The notes beneath the pieces are model-generated. The model saw nothing but the letters and a program-made list of their open reading frames with translations, ran no database searches and had not been told where the DNA came from. Below are positions 1 to 7,493 of a stretch of DNA of 61,883 nucleotides, one piece after another (positions within the stretch are counted from its first letter, which is position 1; the number at the start of each line of letters is the position of its first letter). Source of the DNA: Oscillospiraceae bacterium. Its GTDB lineage: Bacteria > Bacillota > Clostridia > Oscillospirales > Oscillospiraceae. The stretch covers positions 1 through 61,883 of the forward strand of contig WRDH01000013.1 of assembly GCA_009783555.1 (NCBI GenBank). The letters run 5' to 3'. The position numbers were made by a program, and so were the translations under genes.

Positions 1-73
1 CAAGGGTCTTCGATGAACTGCGTTCACGGTGCTTCGCACCGCCCTTGACACGGCAAATGTTCCGAAACCGCAA

Positions 74-110
74 GAAAAAAAGTCAAGGATATCAGAAAAA
101 TATCCTTGAC
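74..110 (-). terminator. Rho-independent terminator, dispersed family D
   Basis: Read on the minus strand, an 11-bp perfect stem (GTCAAGGATAT at 82-92 pairs with 100-110) with a short loop is followed by seven T residues. It lies just downstream of the gene ending at 126, so it most likely ends that transcript. A near copy, sharing the flanking CAAGTGG and CTTGCGG words, follows the SRAP gene near 6900. The hairpin is therefore part of a dispersed repeat. Confidence 0.75.
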
Positions 111-125
111 ACCACTTGCTTAACT

Positions 126-944
126 CTAAGCACTCTTTTTACATTTCAATATTATCAAACCTGCCGCCACAGCTGCTGCTCCCGCACTAATGACAACTAT
201 TCCGATTATTAGCGGCATATCCGGTTGCGGTTCATCGGCTTCAAAACTATCCGTAACATATCCATCATCAAGAGGTAAGTTTATGGGGCTCTGATTAGCA
301 AGATACACCGCAGGGTCAAACTCCAAATCTTCGGAACTAAGGACAATCGGATAAACAATAGGCGATTCTTCTTCCATAAAGTTAAATGGTGACCAGACTT
401 CTTCAGTGATTATAATTTCTCCCTCAATAGCCTCACCGGTTATGGCATCGAATAAATAAGTCAAATTATCTACTGTTGTGATTGTGAATGTATTGCTTGC
501 GCTGTCAAATATTCTGCTTTCATAATCATACCAGAAAGCCATGCTGACACTGTATAGAACTTGTCTTCCGTCTCCTACAAGATTGGGGATCCTGTAGCTG
601 TGCATCAAAATCCCGTCTCTGTAAAATTCAACGCCAATATCCTGCGAAACTTGTGGAACGAAAACAAAACTCCGCATATCATCGGTAAAATGAAAGTCTC
701 TGTCAAAAACCATATAGCCCAAGCTTATTTCATAAATCAACTCTAACGGGTCAGCGTTTTTATACACCCCCATCGCAGGAAAATTCTCATCAGCGTGCGG
801 GTTAAACACAAATACCCTGCTTCCATCCTCCGACTCACGAATAAACGGCTCCGGCATCACAAAAGAATCCGCAGAAGCAGTTATCCCTCCAAATAATGTG
901 GTAAAGACAAATAATGCAATAAGGAATATTGTTATGCGTTTCAT
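126..944 (-). CDS. Secreted, membrane-anchored hypothetical protein
   Basis: The product has 272 residues when started at the ATG at 944. That start is chosen because GGAGGT lies 6-12 bases upstream and the protein then begins with a classical signal peptide (Lys-Arg followed by a hydrophobic stretch ending near Ala-Ser-Ala). An in-frame ATG at 1007 would put 21 polar residues ahead of the signal, which is unlikely. The C-terminus has one hydrophobic segment of about 20 residues followed by Lys-Cys-Lys-Lys, so the roughly 220-residue acidic middle part should face outside, held by a C-terminal anchor. I recognise no family. The middle is rich in aromatic and beta-branched residues, which suggests a beta fold. 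It is followed by a terminator and preceded by dinB on the same strand. Confidence 0.7.
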   Translation of the reverse strand: MKRITIFLIALFVFTTLFGGITASADSFVMPEPFIRESEDGSRVFVFNPHADENFPAMGVYKNADPLELIYEISLGYMVFDRDFHFTDDMRSFVFVPQVSQDIGVEFYRDGILMHSYRIPNLVGDGRQVLYSVSMAFWYDYESRIFDSASNTFTITTVDNLTYLFDAITGEAIEGEIIITEEVWSPFNFMEEESPIVYPIVLSSEDLEFDPAVYLANQSPINLPLDDGYVTDSFEADEPQPDMPLIIGIVVISAGAAAVAAGLIILKCKKSA

Positions 945-1016
945 ATATCTACCTCCGTCAAAATCTGTATTATTAGATTTGACGGTTAATTTCGCATTAT
1001 GTTCCATTTTAGCCCT

Positions 1017-2216
1017 TTACCCCTCATCATCCTCCCGGAAGCGTTTTTCGGCGATTATTTCGTTGCCGCTTTTTATGACTCCTCCGCCGTAGCGGCGTTG
1101 CAGTTCGAGCAGGGTTTTATCAAGGGTTTCGTCTTTTACGATATCTCGTTTTGTTCCTATATCATCGAGTGTCATTTGTCTGTACTCCGATTCTTCAAAG
1201 CCGCTCAAACCGATGCCAATCAAGCGTATCGGGCGTTTGTCCACTGTATCGAGCAAGGATGCGACGATGTCGTATATATCTTTTGGCTGGTTCACTATCT
1301 CCCCGCTCTTGGAGCGGGTTATCAATTTCATATTGTTATATTTGACTTTAAGTGTAACCGTGCGGGCATATAGACCGTCATACCTTATATTCAAGCTCAA
1401 TTCCTTTGCCAGTAACCGCAATGCATCTTTGAGATAGTCGAAATCGGTTATATCGTGCTGAAAGGTCGTTTCCCTGCTTATTGATTTTGCTTCACCTTCG
1501 TAATACGGTGTGACCTTGCGGTCGTCTCTCCCCTCTGCCAGATTGATAAAGTGCTGCCCGTGATTTCCTAGCACTTCCAATACCCGTTCTTTGTTATCAA
1601 GCAGATTTCTGACGGTGTTTATACCCCGGCTTTGCAGTGCTTCGGCTGTTTTGGGACCGACACCGTATAAGATTCTCACATTTCGGTCAATTATGAGATT
1701 CCTTAGAGCCTCGGCATCGGGTATTTCAAAAAAACCATCGGGCTTTTTCTCCTCGCTTGCCAGCTTTGCCGACATCATGGAATATCCGATACCGACCGAG
1801 CATGTCAGCCCGGTTTCTTCTTTTGTCCGCTCTTTTATCGCCCGACCGATTTTAGCTGCTCCACCGAAATTATATGCAGACCCCGTAACATCAAGAAACC
1901 CCTCGTCAAGAGAAACAAATTCTACTAAATCCGTGTAAGACAGCCATATTTTACGGAAAATTTCCGAAGCCGCCGCATATTTATCTCCGTTCGGATGCAT
2001 GTATACCCCATGCGGGCATCGCCGATATGCTTCTTTTATACTCATAGCAGAGCGGACACCGAACTTCCGTGCCTCGTAACTGCATGTCGCAACAACGCCT
2101 CGCTCATGCGGGAGTGCGCCGATAATCAGCGGCTTGCCTTTAAGCTCGGGATTGTCCCGAACTTCAACCGCCGCGTAAAAAGCATCCATATCAACATGAA
2201 TTATCGTATAACTCAT
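1017..2216 (-). CDS. dinB: DNA polymerase IV (Y-family)
   Basis: A 399-residue translesion DNA polymerase. The N-terminal catalytic motif HVDMDAFYA gives metal ligand Asp9 (with Asp11 in the usual DxD position), and SLDE gives Asp104 and Glu105, the standard Y-family active site. The aromatic pair Phe13-Tyr14 is where the steric gate lies. Palm, fingers, thumb and little-finger domains appear complete, and length is normal for DinB. Near the C-terminus QMTLDD is a probable beta-clamp binding peptide. GGAGTG at 2227-2232 precedes the ATG. It belongs to a set with a second Y-family polymerase, a LexA-like regulator and an SRAP protein within 6 kb, which argues for a DNA-damage regulon. No operator was identified directly in front of it. 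A family B repeat lies upstream. Confidence 0.93.
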   Translation of the reverse strand: MSYTIIHVDMDAFYAAVEVRDNPELKGKPLIIGALPHERGVVATCSYEARKFGVRSAMSIKEAYRRCPHGVYMHPNGDKYAAASEIFRKIWLSYTDLVEFVSLDEGFLDVTGSAYNFGGAAKIGRAIKERTKEETGLTCSVGIGYSMMSAKLASEEKKPDGFFEIPDAEALRNLIIDRNVRILYGVGPKTAEALQSRGINTVRNLLDNKERVLEVLGNHGQHFINLAEGRDDRKVTPYYEGEAKSISRETTFQHDITDFDYLKDALRLLAKELSLNIRYDGLYARTVTLKVKYNNMKLITRSKSGEIVNQPKDIYDIVASLLDTVDKRPIRLIGIGLSGFEESEYRQMTLDDIGTKRDIVKDETLDKTLLELQRRYGGGVIKSGNEIIAEKRFREDDEG

Positions 2217-2283
2217 AAAACCGGCACTCCGTATGAAAATTCTTTATATCTTCCTCAATCTCAGACTACAGGTCAACTCACTC

Positions 2284-2387
2284 GTCATTCTGCGCGCCAG
2301 TCGCAGAATCCACGTCGCAACGATGCTATATATACGGGAGAACATCTACATACTGCAATAGATTCTGCGACTAACGCGCAGAATGAC
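2284..2387. mobile_element. MITE-like family B element (104 bp)
   Basis: The left end reads GTCATTCTGCGCG then, two bases on, AGTCGCAGAATCC. The right end is its inverse (GATTCTGCGACT, two bases, CGCGCAGAATGAC). Each end is itself an inverted repeat around ATTCTGCG/CGCAGAAT. Sister elements lie at 5030-5194 and 11299-11400, with a solo end at 31807-31833. There is no coding capacity, so it would need a transposase in trans (inference). Confidence 0.75.
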
Positions 2388-2413
2388 GGTGCCGGAATAC
2401 CCCGTGACTAGTG

Positions 2414-3085
2414 TCAATCCCAATCCTCACCGCTTAGGCGTTGTTGCAGCTCCTTCAACCTTTTTCTCCGTTCACGGTAGTCGGGTAAGATACTCTCAAC
2501 GATTGCCCAAAATCTGTTTGAGTGGTTCATCTCCAGCATATGCGCCAGTTCGTGAACTACTACATAATCAACAACCTCATCGTCCGCCAGTATCAGCCGC
2601 CATGAATAATTTATGTTTTTCTTGGAAGAGCAGCTCCCCCACCGGGATTTTGCGTTGTTGATTTTCACGGCAGCCGGTGTTACCGACAACTGCCGGGCGA
2701 AACCGTCTGTTTTCTCTGTCAAATCCTGTCTTGCAATCAATTTGCAAACTTCTATACAAGCACGCTTAACCACTTCCGGCGACAAATCCGCCGGTAAACA
2801 AATCTGCTCGTCATCGAAACCGATACGTTTCCCGGATATCGCTGTAATTAAACGCGGCTTCCCGCAACAAACCACAGTACTCCCGTAATCAAGGCTAAAC
2901 CTCTCACGGCTCTTTTCCCGCTGCCTGTGAAGCTTAATATTGTCCAGTATCCACTTTTGCTTTGATGCAATGAATTTATCAATCTCACGCTTAGGCATTC
3001 TATTAGGAGCACGGACCTCAATATCGCCGTCACGTATATACAGAGCAACAGTCTTTCGCTTTGAACGGGTTAAGGTGTAAATCAT
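2414..3085 (-). CDS. YgjP-like (DUF45) metallohydrolase
   Basis: A 223-residue protein of the YgjP/DUF45 zincin-like family. HELAHMLEMNHSNRFW at about 178-193 supplies the HExxH zinc motif (His178, Glu179, His182) and a third ligand His188. The preceding RWGSC (148-152) is the other hallmark of the family. Members resemble SprT and WSS1-type proteases, and the E. coli homologue has been assigned various hydrolase activities, so the substrate here is open. The ATG at 3085 is preferred because GGAGT sits 6 bases upstream; an ATG at 3097 has no ribosome site. It lies between two Y-family polymerases, which makes a role in clearing DNA-protein adducts possible but unproven. Confidence 0.8.
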   Translation of the reverse strand: MIYTLTRSKRKTVALYIRDGDIEVRAPNRMPKREIDKFIASKQKWILDNIKLHRQREKSRERFSLDYGSTVVCCGKPRLITAISGKRIGFDDEQICLPADLSPEVVKRACIEVCKLIARQDLTEKTDGFARQLSVTPAAVKINNAKSRWGSCSSKKNINYSWRLILADDEVVDYVVVHELAHMLEMNHSNRFWAIVESILPDYRERRKRLKELQQRLSGEDWD

Positions 3086-3267
3086 GGTAAACTCCATTTC
3101 AAGTGAGTTGACACTAATTTTACACCACAAAATACCTAAGAGCAATCAAATCTGCTTTCATTGGGGTGTTAATCGTGGGACTTATGCACATTACCTTTCA
3201 AAAATTTCCGCCGCCAACACTAATGCACACAAGTCCTTACTTACGATATATGACCTGTATTATTCTA

Positions 3268-3531
3268 TCAGGAACTCGGGATCGCGCTTTCAACAAACCA
3301 ACGGGGTTTTCCTGTTTCGGAATAAGTGTCTTCAAAGAACAAACGCCGCTCCTGCCCCATTATCCGCACAGTGTATCTAACTCCCATGCTCCCCGCTGCG
3401 GATGCGGCACGACGTACATCGAGCACCCTGTCGATTTCATACCTGTACCCGTCCTCCCACTTGATGGCAGCAGGCATCATCGTCCCATCCTTACTATAAT
3501 CAACTGATATATCCACATATATACGTTGCAT
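3268..3531 (-). CDS. Small conserved-looking protein coupled to Y-family polymerase
   Basis: An 87-residue protein immediately downstream of the second Y-family polymerase: the polymerase stop is at 3534-3536 and this ATG is at 3529-3531. GAGG at 3540-3543 lies inside the end of the polymerase gene, so the two are almost certainly translated together. A TTG at 3537 would overlap the stop. The sequence is charged, with a WEDG motif, an EIDRVLDVR segment and a C-terminal pattern of alternating hydrophobic residues ending near RWFVES, suggesting a small beta-barrel. Short accessory proteins beside error-prone polymerases are known (YolD in Bacillus, DUF6504 near actinobacterial ImuB). I cannot assign it to either with confidence. 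Confidence 0.72.
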   Translation of the reverse strand: MQRIYVDISVDYSKDGTMMPAAIKWEDGYRYEIDRVLDVRRAASAAGSMGVRYTVRIMGQERRLFFEDTYSETGKPRWFVESAIPSS

Positions 3532-3533
3532 TA

Positions 3534-4781
3534 TCAAAACCTCGCGAATGTCACATTTTCTTCCCGCGCATTCAGTGTTCCCAGCTTTTCGTCCAGCCTT
3601 GTCAAACCTCTTTGAATGCTGTGGAATCCGTAGGCTTCCCGAATTGTGTCTACTGCCCTGTCTATCGCTCTTTGATTATCGTTTTTTATCTCGTTTTCAA
3701 AAAGGTTCATTTGTTCCGGTTCGTCTGCGGAAACAAGCGTTGACACCCGAATGCCAATGCTGCGCAGCGGCAGCGTGCGAACTTCCTTATATAACTGAAA
3801 GCCAACTTCAAGAATGTCCCACGTTGTGTTCGTCGGGCGTTTTATTTTGCGTTGGTGAATCAGCCACCGCAAATCTGTGGTACGCAGCGCAAACTCCACA
3901 ACATAACCTTTGAAGCGTTCCTCCCGAAGCCGCATTCCAACACTCTCTGCAAGTGTCATCAAAACGATGCGTACATCCTCGTCGTTTACCATATCTCGCG
4001 ATGTTGTTGTCGAATTGCCGATTGACTTCACCGGCGGACCCGTACCCTCGGCTCTGATCGGCGTGGTATCTATGCCGTTTGCAAATGCGTAGAGAACTGT
4101 TCCGTTTTTTCCGAAACGGCGTTTCAAAAAATCAGGATTTGCAGCGGCAAGCTCCCCTATCGTTTCGATGCCCATGTCATTGAGTTTACGCTTTGTTGCG
4201 CGCCCGACCCCCATCATAACATCCGCGGGGAGCGGCCAGACTACATCCTTCATGTTGTCACGTGTAATTTCCGCCACAGCATCCGGACCTGCTATGTCAC
4301 TTCCAATCTTGGCAAAAATCCTGTTCCAGCTCAGACCCATACTTGCGGTCAGACCTGTCTCCGCCTTGAGTCTTTCCCTTATCTCATGTACGAGGCGTAC
4401 CTCTTTACCTATACGGCAAGTCCCGGTTAAATCTATCCACGACTCGTCTATTGAAAAATCATCCCGCAGGTTACTGTAGTCGGAATATATCTCACGCACC
4501 CTGTTTGTCACACGCCTGTATAACTCTATGTTCGGCGGGACTGTGATAAGATTCGGGCAAAGCAGCATTGCCTGCCACCGCACCATACCTGTTTTGATTC
4601 CTGCTTGTTTTGCAAGATCGGATTTTGCTAAAATGATACCATGCCGCTCCTCGACCGACCCGCAGACAGCCACGGGTTTCCCGCGCAGATTCGGATCGCG
4701 CGCGATTTCGATTGACGCATAACAAGCGTTTAAGTCGCTTAATACAATTTGCCTGTCCATCACAAACTCTACGCTATCCAT
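3534..4781 (-). CDS. UmuC-like Y-family DNA polymerase
   Basis: A 415-residue second Y-family polymerase. The first metal motif is LSDLNACYASIE, with Asp16 and Asn in the DxN form typical of UmuC/PolV and Gram-positive UvrX/YqjW rather than DinB. SIDESWID gives Asp112 and Glu113. A C-terminal QMNLFE is a textbook beta-clamp binding motif. The start is uncertain: ATG at 4781 and ATG at 4760 both lack a strong ribosome site, and the second would still keep the full catalytic domain. A good sigma-A promoter lies 36 bases upstream, and the gene is divergent from an HTH-S24 repressor whose operators would be expected in the shared intergenic region. The downstream small gene is translationally coupled. 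Confidence 0.92.
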   Translation of the reverse strand: MDSVEFVMDRQIVLSDLNACYASIEIARDPNLRGKPVAVCGSVEERHGIILAKSDLAKQAGIKTGMVRWQAMLLCPNLITVPPNIELYRRVTNRVREIYSDYSNLRDDFSIDESWIDLTGTCRIGKEVRLVHEIRERLKAETGLTASMGLSWNRIFAKIGSDIAGPDAVAEITRDNMKDVVWPLPADVMMGVGRATKRKLNDMGIETIGELAAANPDFLKRRFGKNGTVLYAFANGIDTTPIRAEGTGPPVKSIGNSTTTSRDMVNDEDVRIVLMTLAESVGMRLREERFKGYVVEFALRTTDLRWLIHQRKIKRPTNTTWDILEVGFQLYKEVRTLPLRSIGIRVSTLVSADEPEQMNLFENEIKNDNQRAIDRAVDTIREAYGFHSIQRGLTRLDEKLGTLNAREENVTFARF

Positions 4782-4816
4782 TTCTATACATAAAACTTGA
4801 TACCTCAGCCGACTTT

Positions 4817-4845
4817 AGTATAATCCCTATATTTTAAGATTTCAA
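4817..4845 (-). promoter_or_regulatory. Promoter of the UmuC-like polymerase
   Basis: On the minus strand TTGAAA (4840-4845), a 17-base spacer and TATACT (4817-4822) form a close match to the sigma-A consensus, with transcription starting near 4810. Confidence 0.7.
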
Positions 4846-4856
4846 TATGGCATATT
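4844..4856. promoter_or_regulatory. Palindrome overlapping the polymerase -35 box
   Basis: AATATG G CATATT is a perfect 6-1-6 palindrome that overlaps the end of the -35 hexamer of the polymerase promoter. It is a candidate operator for the divergent S24-family repressor (inference). Confidence 0.35.
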
Positions 4857-4910
4857 GCACAAAATTTAAGGTTTTTGCTATTTTTTGCTTGCTTTTTGTC
4901 TTTTTTTCTG

Positions 4911-4938
4911 TATACTGGACATATACTTCGTATGTAGA
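4911..4938 (+). promoter_or_regulatory. Candidate -10 and operator ahead of the S24 regulator
   Basis: TATACT at 4911-4916 is a good -10, with only a weak -35 (TTGCTT, 20 bases upstream). Just after it, ACATA and TATGT are inverted around seven bases (4921-4937), with an inner ATAC-TTC-GTAT palindrome. This could be an autoregulatory site. The rest of 4782-5029 shows nothing else I can interpret. Confidence 0.35.
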
Positions 4939-5029
4939 AAGAGGAATCCATCAAATAATTTACCGGCATTTTTGACCTATCAGGTTAAAATGTATAGTTT
5001 TTTCATACAGTTCACGAGGTGGGTTCTCC

Positions 5030-5194
5030 GTCATTCTGCGCGCAGTCGCAGAATCCAGTCGGGTAGCTGTAGATCCAGAGAAAAAAATAAAGAATCGTGG
5101 CAGATAATAGAAAATCAACCTCATCGAGAAAAGAACCCACGTCAGCGTGATTTAAGTGACGATTTTATGGATTCTGCGACTACGCGCAGAATGA
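5030..5194. mobile_element. MITE-like family B element (165 bp)
   Basis: GTCATTCTGCGCG and AGTCGCAGAATCC form the left end (5030-5056). The inverse (GGATTCTGCGAC, TACGCGCAGAATGAC) forms the right end at 5169-5194. The element ends one base before the AAAGGAGG ribosome site of the S24 regulator, so it lies entirely in that gene's leader. Confidence 0.75.
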
Positions 5195-5209
5195 CAAAGG
5201 AGGCAAGGT

Positions 5210-6058
5210 TTGAAAATTCATTTAGGCGCGACTCTTTCCCAACTTCGTAAGAACAAAAAGCTTACACAAAAAGCACTGGCCGCCAAGCTCTCGACCTATG
5301 GGTTTGAAGTAAAAGACAAAACCATATACAACTGGGAAAAAGAACTCTCCCAGCCAAGCATCCCGAACTTCATTGCGCTTTGCGACATCCTCGATGTTGA
5401 CGACGTACTGTGGCAATTCGCAGGCATCCCAAAAGGGCCTTACGCCGGACTTAACAAGAGCGGACGGCAAAAAGCACGCGAATTCATAGACTTACTGTTT
5501 CACGTTGGCGCTTACAAGGTAATAACCGGAAAAGGTGACTTGGGCGTAAGAGGTGCCGACTCCTTTGATGACACTCCGATGAGCGAAACTTACCAAAACA
5601 GCAACAATTCTAACCGCTTCGGTCAATCTCGTGAGCCGCTCAGTGATTTGCACCGCGACCCGACACGTAACCCGGCTAACGAATCGCCCCGTGAAGTGCC
5701 CCGAATCCTTCGCTTATACGATATCCCTGTATCCGCAGGTACAGGAAACTTCCTCGACAGCAGCAGCTATGAAGAAATCGAAGCACCCTCTTATGTCCCC
5801 ATCGCCGTGGACTTTGCGCTCCGTGTCAGCGGCGACAGTATGGAACCGCTCCTGCAAGACGGTCAGGTAATATGGGTAAAAGAACAAGAAGTCTTAGACA
5901 GCGGAGAAATAGGAATCTTCACCTACTCCGACGATGTCTACTGCAAAAAATTGATCGCTGACGGCACCAGAGCATATCTGCGCTCCTTAAACCCAATATA
6001 CAGCGACATAGAAATACTGGACGACTTCGGATTTAGAGTAATCGGCAAAGTTGTTTAA
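5210..6058 (+). CDS. HTH-S24 family LexA-like self-cleaving repressor
   Basis: A 282-residue regulator. Residues 5-65 form an XRE/Cro-type helix-turn-helix (LSQLRKNKKLTQKALAAKL and following). A polar linker of about 100 residues leads to a C-terminal S24 peptidase domain. Cleavage-site Ala176-Gly177 (VSAGTG), catalytic Ser210 in GDSMEP and general-base Lys246 in VYCKKL fit the LexA/UmuD arrangement. The start is TTG at 5210, with AAAGGAGG seven bases upstream. The role expected from the family is repression relieved by RecA-stimulated self-cleavage on DNA damage. Its divergent UmuC-like polymerase and the SRAP gene 53 bases downstream are the obvious targets. A MITE-like element separates it from its presumed promoter. 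Confidence 0.9.
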   Translation: MKIHLGATLSQLRKNKKLTQKALAAKLSTYGFEVKDKTIYNWEKELSQPSIPNFIALCDILDVDDVLWQFAGIPKGPYAGLNKSGRQKAREFIDLLFHVGAYKVITGKGDLGVRGADSFDDTPMSETYQNSNNSNRFGQSREPLSDLHRDPTRNPANESPREVPRILRLYDIPVSAGTGNFLDSSSYEEIEAPSYVPIAVDFALRVSGDSMEPLLQDGQVIWVKEQEVLDSGEIGIFTYSDDVYCKKLIADGTRAYLRSLNPIYSDIEILDDFGFRVIGKVV

Positions 6059-6066
6059 CAAATTAT

Positions 6067-6109
6067 GCCCTCTTCACGAAGAGGGTGCCGTTGAAAACGG
6101 CAGGTGATG
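6067..6109 (+). repeat. Family C double-hairpin repeat
   Basis: GCCCTCTT and AAGAGGGT pair to form one hairpin, and CCGTT/AACGG a second, followed by GGTGAT that acts as the ribosome site of the next gene. Related copies lie at 21252-21297 (inverted, also before a start codon) and 21775-21821. Confidence 0.65.
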
Positions 6110-6111
6110 TT

Positions 6112-6882
6112 ATGTGTGGAAGATATTTATTAGAAGATGAGGCTTATGCCGATATACTGCAAATATTGCATGATATTCAGGCGGCAAAAGACCGCATAAA
6201 CATAGACAACATTTCCCGTGTCGAAAACCTCGCCACGCAAAGCACCGTGAATGATATGATTGCTTCCGGTCAGCTTGCGCATGGAGAAATATTCCCGTCA
6301 GCCATCGTGCCTGTGGTGGCAAATTTTGAAATAGTCACCATGAAATGGGGTTTTCCGCATTGGAAGAATTCAAGTGTAATTATCAACACCCGCTCCGAAA
6401 CCGCCTCGGAAAAAAACATGTTCCGCAGACCCTTGAAAGAGCGGCGCTGCGTTATATTCTCAAGCGGTTTTTATGAATGGTCCTACAATAGCGGCTTACC
6501 CGACGACGATAGCACTTTTCTTTATCCCGGGTTTCCCCACGGCAGCCTTAACCTTCCCCGCAGCGGTAAACGCAAGCCAAAAAACAAGTACCTGTTTCGC
6601 GAACCGGGTAAGACCACACTGTACATGGCAGGTATATCAAACACGTTCCGCGATGCCTTCGGCAACGAATACGACGCGTTTACCATCCTGACTACAGAAG
6701 CAAACGACTCGGTTGAACCCTTTCACGACAGAATGCCCGTCATCCTCGCTCCGGACGAAATAGACATGTGGATAACCGACAACGTCTTCACAGGGTTTGC
6801 AATGCACCGCCCCGGTCCGGACCTTACAGCAACGTTGGAAGCAAATGAAAACACCTCATATAACACACAATTATCTTTTTAA
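6112..6882 (+). CDS. SRAP (SOS response-associated peptidase) protein
   Basis: A 256-residue YedK/HMCES-type protein. The ATG at 6112 is chosen because it places Cys directly after Met (MCGRY); this residue becomes the N-terminal catalytic Cys2 after Met removal and forms the thiazolidine crosslink to abasic sites. Other hallmarks are the SSGFYEW motif with the active-site Glu and PFHDRMPVIL with the conserved His. The family shields and repairs abasic sites in single-stranded DNA. It follows the LexA-like gene in the same orientation at 53 bases, so co-induction by damage is likely. A family C repeat supplies the ribosome site, and a double hairpin terminator follows. Confidence 0.92.
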   Translation: MCGRYLLEDEAYADILQILHDIQAAKDRINIDNISRVENLATQSTVNDMIASGQLAHGEIFPSAIVPVVANFEIVTMKWGFPHWKNSSVIINTRSETASEKNMFRRPLKERRCVIFSSGFYEWSYNSGLPDDDSTFLYPGFPHGSLNLPRSGKRKPKNKYLFREPGKTTLYMAGISNTFRDAFGNEYDAFTILTTEANDSVEPFHDRMPVILAPDEIDMWITDNVFTGFAMHRPGPDLTATLEANENTSYNTQLSF

Positions 6883-6945
6883 CCACTTGCAGATGCCTTT
6901 GTGCAAGTGGCAAGGATATTTTTCTGATATCCATGACTTTTTCTT
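6883..6945 (+). terminator. Tandem hairpin terminator, family D
   Basis: CCACTTGCA (6883-6891) pairs with TGCAAGTGG (6902-6910). A second hairpin, CAAGGATAT with ATATCCATG (one mismatch), is followed by five T residues and CTTGCGG. The second part is nearly the same as the terminator at 74-110 on the other strand. Confidence 0.7.
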
Positions 6946-7016
6946 GCGGCCTAGTATTATTGGGATATTATGAGATCTCCTGCCTTTAGTTGCCAAAATG
7001 GTGTCGAGAAATGCTA

Positions 7017-7493
7017 TTAATCAACCTCCAGTTCATCGATACTTTGATTTGGCAACATCGGGAAATCGATATATGAGTCATGTATAGGATTCATCTTCAC
7101 ATAACCTTTTCTATAATTGAATGAAAAATCGAAATGTGAAAGAATATCTATTCCTAACAGATTCCGATAATCTCTATCGTCCTCCGGTCTAATGTAGAAA
7201 GGCCAATTTTTTAACGATTTCCCTTGTATTGTCGAAATCGGTAGAACAACACAATATGCCGGCTCATATCCTCTGCCTGCACTGGACACCTCTTTTATCG
7301 GTCCAATTATTGTGTTGTTCTTCACCCATGCATCATCATAACTTAACTGTTTCAAACTCTTTTTGCTAATGGTGGTTATTCCGGCTGCTGTGTCCAGTTT
7401 GAATGGGATTTGACGGTGTATATGCCTTTCCCTTGGCTTTATTGAAATGAGGACATAAGCAAGTCCGTTTTCATCCAGTTCTATTATCTCCAT
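7017..7493 (-). CDS. Retropepsin-like aspartyl protease domain protein
   Basis: A 158-residue cytoplasmic protein with the layout of a single-domain clan AA aspartic protease. PFKLDTAAG puts the catalytic Asp at 34 inside a hydrophobic-hydrophobic-Asp-Thr-small-Gly pattern, followed by a short helix with SKKSLKQL. The later LLGIDIL at 112-118 is the second hydrophobic-Gly motif that supports the active-site loop. Retropepsins work as homodimers, so one motif per chain is expected. No signal peptide is seen. It overlaps the upstream gene by 10 bases, and the two are surely translated together. Substrate is unknown; the upstream partner protein is one candidate. The second residue after Asp-Thr is Ala rather than the commoner Gly-Ala order, so activity should not be assumed. 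Confidence 0.72.
   Translation of the reverse strand: MEIIELDENGLAYVLISIKPRERHIHRQIPFKLDTAAGITTISKKSLKQLSYDDAWVKNNTIIGPIKEVSSAGRGYEPAYCVVLPISTIQGKSLKNWPFYIRPEDDRDYRNLLGIDILSHFDFSFNYRKGYVKMNPIHDSYIDFPMLPNQSIDELEVD

Noticed and set aside
4922..4938. loxP-like word ACTTCGTAT upstream of the S24 regulator
   Set aside because: Only one half-site-like word is present, with no second arm or spacer of the proper length and no tyrosine recombinase nearby. Chance similarity.
4885..5250. 121-codon frame through the family B element at 5030
   Set aside because: It is formed by the repeat and overlaps the well-supported TTG start of the S24 regulator.
1017..6882. Prophage or integrative element origin for the SOS-like block
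   Set aside because: No integrase, structural phage gene or attachment-like direct repeats were seen around it.
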